Shown: positions 23,621 through 33,733 of the stretch, piece by piece
Layout of the letters: the number at the start of each line of letters is the position of its first letter
Numbering within the stretch: the first letter of the stretch is position 1
Assembly: GCA_030512295.1 (NCBI GenBank)
Contig: JAULSR010000002.1
Location: forward strand, 310,001-374,000
Direction: 5' to 3'
Length of the DNA stretch: 64,000 nt
Source: Bombardia bombarda
Lineage: Eukaryota; Ascomycota; Sordariomycetes; Sordariales; Lasiosphaeriaceae
Notes under the pieces: generated by a model
Database searches by the model: none
What the model saw: the letters and a program-made list of their open reading frames with translations, nothing else
What the model was told of the DNA's origin: nothing
Made by a program: the position numbers and the translations under genes

Positions 23621-26144
23621 ATGAGTTCTATGAACTCTCGCCTCAAAGGCTTTGGTTTCGGCAAGCGAAAATCGACGGCTACCATACAGAGTCCTGCCCT
23701 GCAGCAAGGCCAGCAACATAGTCAAAGTCAGACCCCGCCTCTAGGACCGCCGCCTGTGGGAGGACCCCCTCCTCAAATACCACAGCAATTCCCCTCCCGC
23801 CCGGGTCCCGCTCCCTCCATTGCTTCCACCTCGTCGCAACAGAGCCTCCCAATGAATAATCATCCAGGACCTGGCCCACGACCGCCCAGCTACTCGGCCA
23901 ACTATCCTCCTGGACCTCCCGGCCCCGTCGGTCGCACCAGTCCCCTGACGAACCAAGGCCCGACGCGCACTCCACCCTCGCAAATGGCCGGCGGTCCTCC
24001 CCCCATCAACACCGGGGGCCCTCCCGTCTCCGGGTACCCACCCCCCGTTAACATGGGCGGCCCTCCTCCCATCGCTGGCGGCCCGCCGGGATATGCTGGC
24101 AACCCTGGCTATCCTCCCCCGCCTCCTCAACCACAGCAGGCCCTCGCTCCCTACACGCGCAACGCTGCCGCCGAGGTCGAGGGCAACAGCCGTAGCAAGG
24201 CTCAGCTCATCGTCGGCATTGATTTTGTGAGCAACCTTGATCCCTCCTCCCCCCCCCCCCATTTGGCGCTACCAATACCTCGCAATCATGCTAACCACTT
24301 CCCTCTCTCTTCTCTCTCTTCGTCGCAGGGCACTACTTTTTCTGGTGTCGCTTTCGCGTTTGCGAGCAACAATGAGGCCAAAGAAGATATTATCACCGAA
24401 TGGCCGGGTGCTGGCTCATACACGAAGCAAAAGGTTAGTCATATCTTAGCAGCCAACCCGACTGATCCCGAAATGCATCGCTGACCACACTCGTCTTTCT
24501 GTCTAGATCCCCACCGTTCTGTACTATGACCAGTACCAAAAGGTCGTTGGTTGGGGCCCTGATATTGCCGATGCTCTCGCTCCGACCGGCTACCCCAAGC
24601 CGGGTGTGCAGAAGGTAGAGTGGTTCAAGCTCCAGCTTATGCTGTCGGGCAACACGTATATCGACCCCATCAACCTGCCCCCTCTCCCACCAGGAAAGTC
24701 CGAGATTGATGTGGCTGCCGATTACCTATTTAAGCTTCGCCAGGCCATGCGCGCAGCCCTCCAGAAGACGCTGGGTGAAGTGTTCAACCGCGAGGAGAGA
24801 AACATTCGCTACTATCTCACCGTACCGGCCATTTGGAATGATGCTGGAAAGGCTGCCACCAGAGCCGCCGCTATCCAGGCTGGTTTCCTCCGCGACGAGA
24901 ATGATAACCGCCTGACGCTGGTCAGCGAACCCGAAGCTGCGGCACTGTTCTGCTCCAAGACGGGCCTTCTTAACCTTAAAGTTCACGATGCCCTACTCAT
25001 CGTCGATTGCGGTGGTGGTACCGTCGATCTTATCGCGTACGAAGTCGAGGACGAGAACCCCTTCACCGTGGCCGAATGCACGGCTGGCTCTGGTGACTCG
25101 TGCGGTTCGACTGCCCTTAACCGGAATTTCAGCAATATCCTTCGAACTAAAATTCGCAAGATGAAGCTGCCTGATGGATCTAAGACGGCTGGTCGAGTTT
25201 ACGCCAAGTGCATTATGGACTTTGAGAATAGAATCAAGGCCGATTTCCGAAACAATGGTCAGAAATGGGCGGTTGATGTCGGTATCGAGGCCGAGTTCCC
25301 CGAGGCTGGCATTGAGGAGGGCTACATGACATTTACGAACGAGGAGATCCTGCAATGCTTTGAGCCAGTTGTTAACCGCATTCTGGAGCTTGTCAGGAAC
25401 CAGATTATTGCCATCCAGGCACAGAACCGCACGCTGCAGAACATTTTGGTTGTGGGTGGTTTTGGCGCATCTGAGTACCTCTTTCAACAGATCAAGCTCC
25501 ATGTCCCGCCTCAGTTCCAGTCCAAGGTCGTCCGGCCTATGGACTCGGTTGCAGCCATCGTCAAGGGCGCCGTTACGGCTGGTATCACGGAGAGAGTTAT
25601 TACTCACCGTATTGCCCGTCGCCACTATCTCATGGCTACGCTACAGCCATTCAAGGAGGGATACCACCCCGAGGCATATCGTGTGCCCTCGCTCGACGGC
25701 AAGGACCGCTGCAAGTTTACACGCCAGATCTTTGTCCAGAAGGGTCAAAAGGTCAAGATTGGAGAGCCCGTCAAGGTTTCGTTCTTCAGACAGGTGGCTC
25801 CGGGCGCTACCCTCATGTATGAGGATATCCTATATGCCTGTGACGATGATGTTTGCCCCGAGTATACAAAAGACCCTAGTAAGTGCCAATTGAAACACGC
25901 TTGTTTTGTTTTGACTGGGAGTGTTGCTGACATGATTGAAACAGGAATCAAGGAAGTGGTGACGCTCACATCAGACCTGTCGCGAAAGAACCTAGAGAAG
26001 GACTTTGAGCGCATGGATACACCGCAGGGCACATTCTACCGCGTCTACTTTGATATTTATCTCACCTTGGACGGTTCGGAGTTCAGCGCTGAGTTGGTGT
26101 GCCAGGGCGAGGTTATGGGTCGCTGCCGGGCCAGATTCAGATAG
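23621..26144 (+). CDS. Hsp70-like / actin-like ATPase (HSPA12 type) with proline-rich N terminus
   Basis: An Hsp70-fold ATPase of the divergent HSPA12 class common in filamentous fungi; cellular role unknown, probably cytosolic. Exons are 23621-24226, 24329-24433, 24507-25878 and 25945-26144; 760 aa. The joins are IVGIDF-GTTFSGVAF (phase 0), YTKQK-IPTVLYYD (phase 0) and YTKDP-RIKEVVTLT (phase 1). The first ~195 residues are Pro/Gly/Gln-rich (GGPPPINTGGPPVSGYPP) and likely disordered. ATPase motifs: phosphate-1 GIDFGTTFSG near 200, connect-1 region YYLTVPAIWND, phosphate-2 DCGGGTVDL near 404, and adenosine motif VVGGFGASEY near 553. It lacks the canonical Hsp70 substrate-binding domain and lid; the C terminus has only a short beta-rich segment. 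ATG 23621 was chosen because it starts MSSMNSRLKGFGFGKRKST; upstream codons are leader sequence. Confidence 0.92.
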
Positions 26145-27456
26145 GAGGCGGCATCATTTTGACGGAGTAGTTTTTTTGTTTGATTTGTACCGCATCAGAT
26201 CTCCAGTGATACCTCTTGATTAAGAAACATGGATGTAGGTTCCAGCAAAGGCGAGGATGCTAGCTATATAAGAACGAGGTCCAGGCTGCTATAGTTTATG
26301 GGCGACTGTTAAAGGTTGGATGCAGCGATAAAGTGCTTGTTTTTGCATGAGCGGAGGAGGATGCATGACTTTTAAGAACGAATCAAGATGACATGACCTC
26401 ACCTTCGGGTGTTCTTGGTATGGTGCGGGCGTGAGTCGTTTGCATTGGAAAGAGATGTGTGAGCTAAGTCAGGAAGGTATTCAGTTCTCTTCACATTGTT
26501 TTGCCTTTCTGTTGCCACGTGTATACAATTTGTTTTGTTGTTTGGTTTCAAACTGTATCCTCTCGCGAAACTTGGAAACAGAACTGAGTTTGCTAAGAAA
26601 TAACTAGTCTAAACTGACTGTTCTCAGCTACGAAACTAAAGCGTTCAATACATCTAGAATATAGATTTCGTGTCGGTTTGGCGACCCCGATGAGCGAAAT
26701 CGAGCGCACCTATACTTCGTTCTAACACTGACAAAAATGTACATAAGATATCTCGAACTAAGGCAGGAATTGATCGGGAACTGTCTTTGTGGTGATCCGT
26801 GCGCCACACCGAACCCAGCAGTCTAGACGGCTTACCTAAGCTCCCATGACCAAGCAAAACCACTGGCTCCCGTATGTCGTTTGACCCAAACAAGGTTTAA
26901 TACTGGACATGGATGTCAGCGGCTCCTGCTCATCGGCCGTTCCCCCTGACCTTGAACCGCCTGCCAATCTCACATCTTTTCCGCATCCCACGCGCGCAGC
27001 AGGGCGAGAAAGAAGCAAGCGCGCAGGAAGAAAGCTGGGAAGAAGGCAAGGCTTTCTTGCCCTCCCTCTTTGAGAAAGTTCAAGATGGCGTTGCCACACT
27101 TTACTTGGGTTCCTGAGGGTGACCTTGCTCGCACCATTTGCCGTCTTTCTTGTCCTGCTTCGTGCTCCTTCTCGTCTTCGGCTTCACATTCTCGTCTCTT
27201 CGTTCCTCGCCCTCCTCGCCTCACACCAGCATTGATAAATTTCCTCGATTCTGCGCAGCTTCCATTGAACCTTCCTTTTTCCCTTCCAGTTTCCCTCTCT
27301 CCAAGTGTCTATCTACCTACTTAGAATATATCATTCATACGCGAATAGCATCAAATCCTACAGTTTCATCTCGGTTCAGAAAACCCCCATCTTGACTGTG
27401 GGCTGGTTCACAAGAGAAACTACCAATCTCATTCTGTTCTGTTATGAAAGCCAGAG
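26145..27456. other. Intergenic between Hsp70-like and thaumatin-like genes
   Basis: No gene supported. The 3' half is pyrimidine-rich leader sequence of the thaumatin-like gene. Confidence 0.6.
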
Positions 27457-28892
27457 ATGGCTCGAATCAATAACATTTATGATACCCGAGGCGATGTGAG
27501 CGGAGCAATCGCCAGGCGAGAGAGCGGCCAGCAGCTGCGCAGGAGGAGGCAATCGCCATGCAACCACCACCACCACCACTACCACCACCACCACAGCCGC
27601 CACCTTGGAAGACTCGCAGGTGCAGCAGCAGTCCTCGCCCCGTTTCTACTGCTCCATCAATACCCTCAAGTCGTACACGCACAAAACTACACAAACACCA
27701 CGGCGGCCGACAGCTCGCCCAAGACTCCCATCCCGCTGATCGTCACGAATCAGTGCCCCGACATGATCTGGCCAGGCATCGGCACCCAGAACGGCATTGG
27801 GCCTGGGACGGGCGGCTTCGCGCTCGCTGGTGGCATGAGCAAGGAGATGTTTGTCAGCCCGGATTGGCAGGGCAGGGTGTGGGGCCGGACCAACTGCTCG
27901 TTCAACGGCGCCGGCACCGGGCCGAGCAACCTCAATGGCGTCAATGGGAATGGCGCGGCTTGCTTGACGGGAGACTGCTTTGGGAGGCTGGACTGCGAGT
28001 TCACGGTAGGTCACACATCCCCTTTTCTCAAGTCCCAAGATAACAACAGACAACTGATCCAACAAACCTACAGGGCCAAGTCCCTACAACCCTCGCCGAG
28101 TTTAACCTCATCGGCGGCATGGACGGAAAGCAGACCTTTTACGACATCTCGCTCGTCGACGGCTACAACCTGCCGCTCGCCATCGTCTACCACCCGGCCA
28201 GGAACACGACGTGGATCCCGCCCAACCTGACCAACTGCGCCTGCATCGCCTCGTACGGCTACCTCGCCGAGCCCAGTAGAACCGGGCTCGCCTACACCAA
28301 CGCCTCGTACCCGATGCCCTACGAGGCCGACCAGACCAACCAGAAGGTCGCAAACTGGTGCCCCTGGGACCTGCAGGAGTACCCGCCCTCCAAGCCGGGC
28401 GACGGCATCTACCCCTACCCCGACGACAACATCGAGCGGCCCGTGTTCGACCCGTGCCTCTCGGCGTGCTCGGCCACCAACGCGCCCGAGGACTGCTGCA
28501 CGGGCGACTACGACCACCCGGCCGCGTGCAAGCCGAGCCTCTATAGCTATATGGCCAAGTCGGTCTGCCCCGACGCGTACAGCTACGCGTTTGACGACCA
28601 GACGAGCACGTTCATCATCCCCACTGGTGGAGGGTGGGAGATTGTGTTTTGCCCCGAGGGCAGGAGCACGGATATTCTCGCGACTTTTGGCCCGCAGTTG
28701 CAGCAGATCGCGTCGGGCGGGAGCATCAGCGAGGAGGTGCTCGAGAGCTATGTTAGAAATAAGACTTTTATCGAGTCGACGCATCCGAGCGCGGCGGGTG
28801 ATGCCGCCAGTGCGGGGGTGGTGTTGAGACCAATGGAGGCGTGGGCGCTGGTGTTGGTGGTGCTGGTGGTGATGGGGTTGGTTATGATTTGA
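27457..28892 (+). CDS. Thaumatin-like protein, secreted and probably GPI-anchored
   Basis: Cell-surface thaumatin-fold protein; fungal members are linked to wall glucan but activity is not shown here. Exons are 27457-28005 and 28074-28892 (455 aa), intron 68 nt (GTAGGT donor, CAG acceptor) joining RLDCEFT-GQVPTTLAEFN. Thaumatin-like features: LIVTNQCPDMIWPGIGTQNG at the start of the fold, CLTGDCFGRLDCEF, EFNLIGGMDGKQTFYDISLVDGYN (the conserved fold signature with YDISLVDG), and a cysteine-rich second half (NCACIAS, CSATNAPEDCCTGDYDHP, CPDAYSYAFDD). The signal region is odd: a 50-residue basic N terminus with a cluster of nine His (37-46) precedes the hydrophobic stretch at 53-66 and a possible cleavage after VVHA (75). 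The C terminus is a hydrophobic GPI-type tail, WALVLVVLVVMGLVMI, after a Ser/Ala-rich spacer. A true start further downstream cannot be excluded. Confidence 0.9.
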
Positions 28893-29987
28893 ATCTTCTT
28901 GTTCATTTCTCTTGTGTTGGTATTTGATTTGATTTGGGTTTGGTTATTGAAATAGGGGGAATAAAGGGGGTCAAGCGGGGTGACGGATGGGTTTTGTCTG
29001 TCGGGTTGACTGACTGACTGGCGTGGCGTACGGTTTGTGGAAAATCATGTGTATGACTTGTGATGGAACAGGATACCCCCTATACCCTTCGTACCCCTAT
29101 ACCCCTATACCTTCTACCTCTGCAGAAGGAGGACAGGTCGTTGGCTCTGGCGGCTGTATGTTTCTATTTTCCTCTGGTTTTCTTGGGGGTCTCGCGTCGG
29201 CTGAGACTCTGTCATCATGGTGGCATAGCATCGATCGGTGTATGGATACAGGCATCGATTCCTGAGGAAGCGTTAAAGGTAGGCGGACTTTCCAGGTAGT
29301 ATTAGTCTGTGCGAAGCATGCGTACTGGGTTAAGTATGCTCATGCTGCTATAGACGATTGCGCGACTGGCAGGTTTGAAGAGAATTGATCATTGTCTCTT
29401 TTGAAAAAATATTGGTTCCAAAGGCAGACTGTGTGACCTCTACACAACATTTCTAGTGAGCGGAGAATAGGGGCCGCTCTAGAGGTGCTAAGAGTCGAGT
29501 AAGGTTGCTTGTCTAAGATCAGGTATCTACCTAGCCAGCTTACATGATTCAATTATAAGCCCATACCATCGTCCATCGTCACCGCATATGTCATTACTTC
29601 CCTTCCGCAAACTCAAAGGGATATATATTGCCAGCCAGCCAGCCATGCATATTATGTGATGTATACCAAAACCAGATCGTCTAAGCGAAACTGTTTACAC
29701 ACACATCAACCATAAGTATAATTGTTCATTCTCCGTCTAAAGACGCCCTGTCTGCATGTACGCGGCGGGAATAGAATGCCTGCCTAACCCTGTCCAAGAA
29801 AAAACACCATGACCCGCTGATGATAACACTGCTTCCTATTGGGTGGTGTTGATGTTGTTGCTATTTACTCGTCCGTGGAGCGAGCAAGGTGAACTCGGAG
29901 CCCCTTTCTCGACGTGGGTATTGAAGGAAAGGACCGGGTAGGTAGGTGGTAGTAGTAGTAGTATCAGGTACGAGCATCCGTGTCCCT
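28893..29987. other. Convergent intergenic region
   Basis: 3' flanks of the thaumatin-like (+) and Yar1-like (-) genes. No gene supported; short CCCCTATA repeats occur at about 29083-29112 and CCAG repeats at about 29631-29643. Confidence 0.6.
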
Positions 29988-30768
29988 TCAACTCCTCTTG
30001 GCCCTCCGCCGTCTCTCCCACTCGGCCCTCTCTTCATCGTCGCTCCCACTAAACTCGGCATCATCATCCTCTTCTTCATCATCATCCTCCTGCTGTGATA
30101 TCTGATTATGTTTCTGCGCAGACGCCGAAACAGCGACGTCGCCCGCGCCCACGAAGTCGCCCTTGTTCAGGCTCGCGTACTCGTGCTTCTGGATCAGCTC
30201 ACGCAGGACCTTGTTGCGCGGGTCGACGAGCTGCAGCGGCGTCAGGCCGCCCTTGTTCTTGACGCGCGTGCTGGAGCCGGCCTCGAGCATCATGTCAACG
30301 AGCGAGTTGCCGAACTCGCGCTGCGCCGGCGGCTCCGAGTTGATCCAGCGGATGGCGCTGTGCAGGGGGGTGTCGCCCTCGAGCCGGTTGGTCGGGTCGC
30401 ACTCAAAGCCGGGCTGGTCGAGCAGCATGTCGATGATCTCGTAGTTGCCCTGCGAGGCGGCCTCGTGGTAGAGATGGTTGCCCATGACGGTTGTGGTGTC
30501 GTTGAGGAGGGCCGCGACGGCCTCCTCGGAGGACTGCGACTTGTCGAGGGAGGCGAGGATCTCGGTGAGGAGGTCCGTGTTGTTGCGGCGGCAGGCTTCG
30601 ATGAGGAGCTCCTTGGTGGAGGCGCCCTGGGGGGGGTTGTTAGTTCCAGAGACATCGACGGCTATGAGGCAGGAGGAGGAGGGGGGCGCGGTCTTCTGGT
30701 TTTTTTTTTGTTTTTTTTGCTTTCTAAAAGGGAGTACAAACCTCATGCTCCTGTTCCTTTCCAGCCAT
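29988..30768 (-). CDS. Ankyrin-repeat protein, Yar1-like
   Basis: Small ankyrin protein resembling yeast Yar1, the chaperone that escorts ribosomal protein Rps3 into the nucleus; that role is inferred. Exon 1 is 30742-30768 (MAGKEQEHE), intron 30627-30741 (115 nt, GTTTGT donor, GGAACTAAC branch, CCCCCCAG acceptor), exon 2 29988-30626; 221 aa, close to the ~200 aa of Yar1. An ORF that reads through the intron gives a longer, false N terminus. Ankyrin units are visible as ELLIEACRRNNTDLLTEIL, GNHLYHEAASQGNYEIIDML, GDTPLHSAIRWINS and GGLTPLQLVDPRNKVLREL. The C terminus is an acidic run (QQEDDDEEEDDDAEFSG) followed by a basic end (ERRRRAKRS), like the acidic tail of Yar1. It is divergent from rpc11. 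Confidence 0.82.
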
Positions 30769-31730
30769 AGTGTCCGTGTTCCCGAATTCAAATGTGTATG
30801 AGGACGTCTGTATGGGTTCTATTGTCTGGACTCTTGATCGTGGGTGGGCGCGTTTAGGGAGCAGTGGAGGGGTAGATGACGAGCAAGGTATGATAGGCAG
30901 CGGATTTGTTGATAGGCGGACGGGTAGCCAGTAGGCAAAGCAACCTAAACCCCCGTAAGAAAGGTCCTTATTAGCGGTTCAAAGGTTTGCCGTCACAGCA
31001 CGTAGGTAACTCCAGAGAAGAGCGGAAGCAGCTGAAGTCACGAAATATGTCTGCTACGATGGAACGCGCGTTATCCGCAGCCGCTGGCCGTTTGATTGCG
31101 GTTTGCTATCTATGGGCTGAAAGTCGCCTGAGCTGGCGCTTCTCCCCCCCATCTCAGCCCCTGCCCAGGAGGTGGCAGTGTGCTGGGCCGGCCGGTAACA
31201 TAAGGCAAGGCTTGCGCAGGGGTACAAATTGGCGGGGTATCCTAAGGCATCAGGGGTTGGGTCTTGGTATGGGTATGGGCTTCGGAAGAGGGGTTCCAGC
31301 GATTCCGGCGCAATATGATTCAGCTCGAGTTGGGTCCATCAGCCCAAAGCTTAGTTCTAGTGGGGCAAAACGTTTGACGAATGTCGAATGCAAGTGCATG
31401 AGCTCGGATTGGGTTTGTCTCAATTAAGCTTTCCTCACTTAAACTCAGGCACAGAAGATTCTAAGAAGCCCAAAGGAAAACCTGGAAGTGACTGAACTGA
31501 TACCACCTTCACCTGGAATCGTTCTCTTCTCATCCTCACAAAAGAAACAGCAGCCCATAATCACGGATTATTAGTCACCTCAACGAGCACTTCCCAGCGC
31601 CATACAATTCTAACTGTAAAATTTAATCGACTGTGATTTCATCAACGCCAAGCGAAGCGCCCGATAGCTACTGGGGGTGCGGAGATAGAACCAAGCCAAA
31701 CAGCTGCTCTTTCGTCTAAAACCACCCAAG
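30769..31730. other. Divergent promoter region, Yar1-like and rpc11
   Basis: No gene supported in these 962 bases. Both flanking genes serve ribosome or RNA polymerase III output, so shared regulation is possible, but no motif stands out. Confidence 0.55.
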
Positions 31731-32198
31731 ATGCCTATCCTCTGTGAGACTCTCCTCACCACCCAGAGAGGCAACAGTTATTATTATCTGTACTAATGTT
31801 TTTCCCAGTCTGCCCATACTGCGCCAACTTGCTGATCCTCTCTCGCATGGAGACGGGCGCGAACCGACTGGAGTGCAGGACATGCCCGTACCAGCACGCC
31901 ATCGACATCCCCATCTTCTCTCGCAAGAGGTTCCCCCGCAAGGACAAGGAAGACGTCTTTGGAGGGCCAGGCGCCTGGGACAATGCGCAGAAACAAAAGG
32001 TCCAGTGTCCAACCACGCACTGCAACGGCTCCGAGGCGGCCTTCTTCCAGGTCCAGATTCGTAGTGCGGATGAGCCCATGACGCTCTTTTACAAGGTGAG
32101 TCTTGACTTTGTTTTATTTCTTTTGTGACTGTAAGAGGGTAAATCGCTGACACTAGGCGCAGTGCATGACGTGTGAAAATCGGTGGAGAGAAAACTGA
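31731..32198 (+). CDS. rpc11: RNA polymerase III subunit Rpc11 (RPC10/POLR3K)
   Basis: Pol III subunit for RNA cleavage, termination and reinitiation, acting in the nucleus. Exons are 31731-31743, 31809-32095 and 32163-32198, giving 111 aa against 110 in yeast. The first exon encodes only MPIL plus one base; GTGAGA donor, TACTAAT branch and CCCAG acceptor give MPILFCPYCANLLILS. The second intron (GTGAGT, CTGAC branch, GCAG) joins TLFYK-CMTCENRWREN. The N-terminal zinc ribbon uses C6, C9, C27 and C30. The C-terminal TFIIS-like ribbon is QCPTTHCNGSEAAFFQ ... KCMTCENRW, with the invariant acidic hairpin in QIRSADEPMT whose D and E are needed for cleavage. Every family landmark is present. Convergent with med31. 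Confidence 0.97.
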
Positions 32199-32624
32199 GA
32201 CCGCTTCTGGGTATGGGTTGGATGGTTGGAAGCTGGACGAAAGGGTGAAAAGTGGTAGGCACGTCAATGATACCAGATCTGCCCGGAAAAAAAGGAAGGG
32301 AGGGTTGCGAGGCGTTCGGGTTGGCTTTCTGGGTTTATTTTCTCTTTTGCTTTGTCGGGTTGGATGAATGTAGTGGTATTAATTACAAGTAGTTGCACCG
32401 TACTTATCGTACCTCCCTTGGGCGCACTAAATGCGAGAACAGTGTCTCCGCCCAGCCATACCTGTCTTGAACCCTCTACTCTTGGCTCGAGAACTGCGAC
32501 ATACTACCAGCAGTACTCGAGCGCGGGTATGTCAGTGATTGCAAACCCACTGTCAGTCTCGAAACTCGGACATGTGTCCGTAGGCCAAACACAGCTGTCT
32601 CTCTTGCTCAGCCAGAGCCTTTCC

Positions 32625-32659
<35 letters not shown>
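32199..32659. other. Convergent intergenic region rpc11/med31
   Basis: No gene supported. It ends in a C13-(CT)n tract abutting the med31 stop codon. Confidence 0.65.

Positions 32660-32661
<2 letters not shown>
32623..32661. repeat. C13 run plus (CT)13 homopyrimidine tract overlapping the med31 stop
   Basis: Thirteen C (32623-32635) then CT repeats to 32661. On the med31 sense strand the 3' UTR opens with GA repeats followed by G13. The stop codon TGA (complement of 32660-32662) overlaps the tract end. Confidence 0.95.
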
Positions 32662-32667
<6 letters not shown>

Positions 32668-33107
32668 CCCGGTGCCACTCCACGGCAGCTTTCATCCCAT
32701 CATTTATGAGAGCAACCATCAAATTCGGGCTAATAATTTCCTGGCGGAACCTCTCCTGCTGCAACAGTTCGAGAGCCTTCAGTGTAGGGCCTGGGTAGGT
32801 TAGATATTTGAGATATGGCGGACGGGTCCAATACTGCAGATAGCTCAGATATGCGACAAAGGCGGGATCTGTGAGGAGCTTCCTTGACGCGAGATGGTTA
32901 AGGTACTCGGGGTTGCCAAGTGATTGGACAAACTTAACGACAGGTCAGCCTTCAGCCTTCAGAAGGAAGAGTAGCGGTTGATGAGCGCACCTCCAGCTCC
33001 ATCTCAAAGCGTGTGTATCCGCCGTATTTTGGCTCGTCTGGTCCTGTGGCGGGCACAGTAGGCGGGTCTACGGCTGAGCTGCCGACCGACATTGGCTCTG
33101 ATGCCAT
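32660..33107 (-). CDS. med31: Mediator complex subunit 31 (Med31/Soh1)
   Basis: Middle-module Mediator subunit bridging activators and RNA polymerase II. Exon 1 is 32991-33107, intron 32933-32990 (58 nt; GTGCGC donor, GGCTGAC branch, TTAAG acceptor), exon 2 32660-32932; 129 aa. The splice rebuilds the diagnostic RFEMELEFVQSLGNPEYLNH. The rest follows the family: LASRKLLTDPAFVAYLSYL, YWTRPPYLKYLTYPGPTL, ALELLQQERFRQEI. The N-terminal 30 residues (MASEPMSVGSSAVDPPTVPA) are variable, as expected. ATG 33107 was preferred to the upstream in-frame ATGs because it begins at the usual distance from the conserved core. The acceptor ends in AAG rather than CAG/TAG, which is unusual but tolerated. Confidence 0.96.
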
Positions 33108-33733
33108 CGTGACCAAGTTTCTGTTGACTACAGTTACTTGGGAGAAGCTGTCTACTGTGAGTCGCACGTGATCTTCTGAATGGTTGTGTGGGCAATATTG
33201 TGTGTTTTTTGACAGGTCAATGATGGGTGCAGGCACCGTACAGGTGCAGGTGCAGGACGGGGGAGGGCGGAGGCTGAAGGGACCCCTGGACAAGCTGGTG
33301 ACCCCAAGACACATCGCGGGTACCTACACTAGTACAAAACGGTTCTAGTGCTTAATGATACGTATCAAAGTCCCGAAGTACCACAAGCACCCGTTGTGGC
33401 CAGTGTCCAATAGCGCCCTCCACGTTTCTGTAAGGCGGCATTGCAGCGACACGCCAGTTATCAGAAGGAATCCAATACTCCAAGCAGAAGCTCATTCACT
33501 TCATTCTAGATTCTTACAAAACAGAAAGTTATACACTCGCTTCAGAAAAAAAAAAAGCGGTCTTATGGATTTCAATCTCACCTTCACCCAGGTCATTGCG
33601 TAGGCCTCCACCAGCTGTTCTTCGCTGGCCAGCCACTATAATCGCTAAATCACCCTCGTTGCATATCATCGGCCATCGTCAAACACCAAACAATCGTAGG
33701 TGACTGACACAAAAATCCTCACCACTGCCTAAC
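33108..33733. other. Divergent promoter region, med31 and signal peptide peptidase
   Basis: No gene supported. A short GCAGGTGCAGGTGCAGG-like repeat lies near 33240-33255. Confidence 0.6.

Noticed and set aside
28068..28784. 238-aa minus-strand ORF opposite the thaumatin-like gene
   Set aside because: Val/Arg-rich antisense shadow of a GC-rich exon.
30108..30770. 220-aa plus-strand ORF opposite the Yar1-like gene
   Set aside because: Antisense shadow; the minus strand has ankyrin repeats and clean splice sites.
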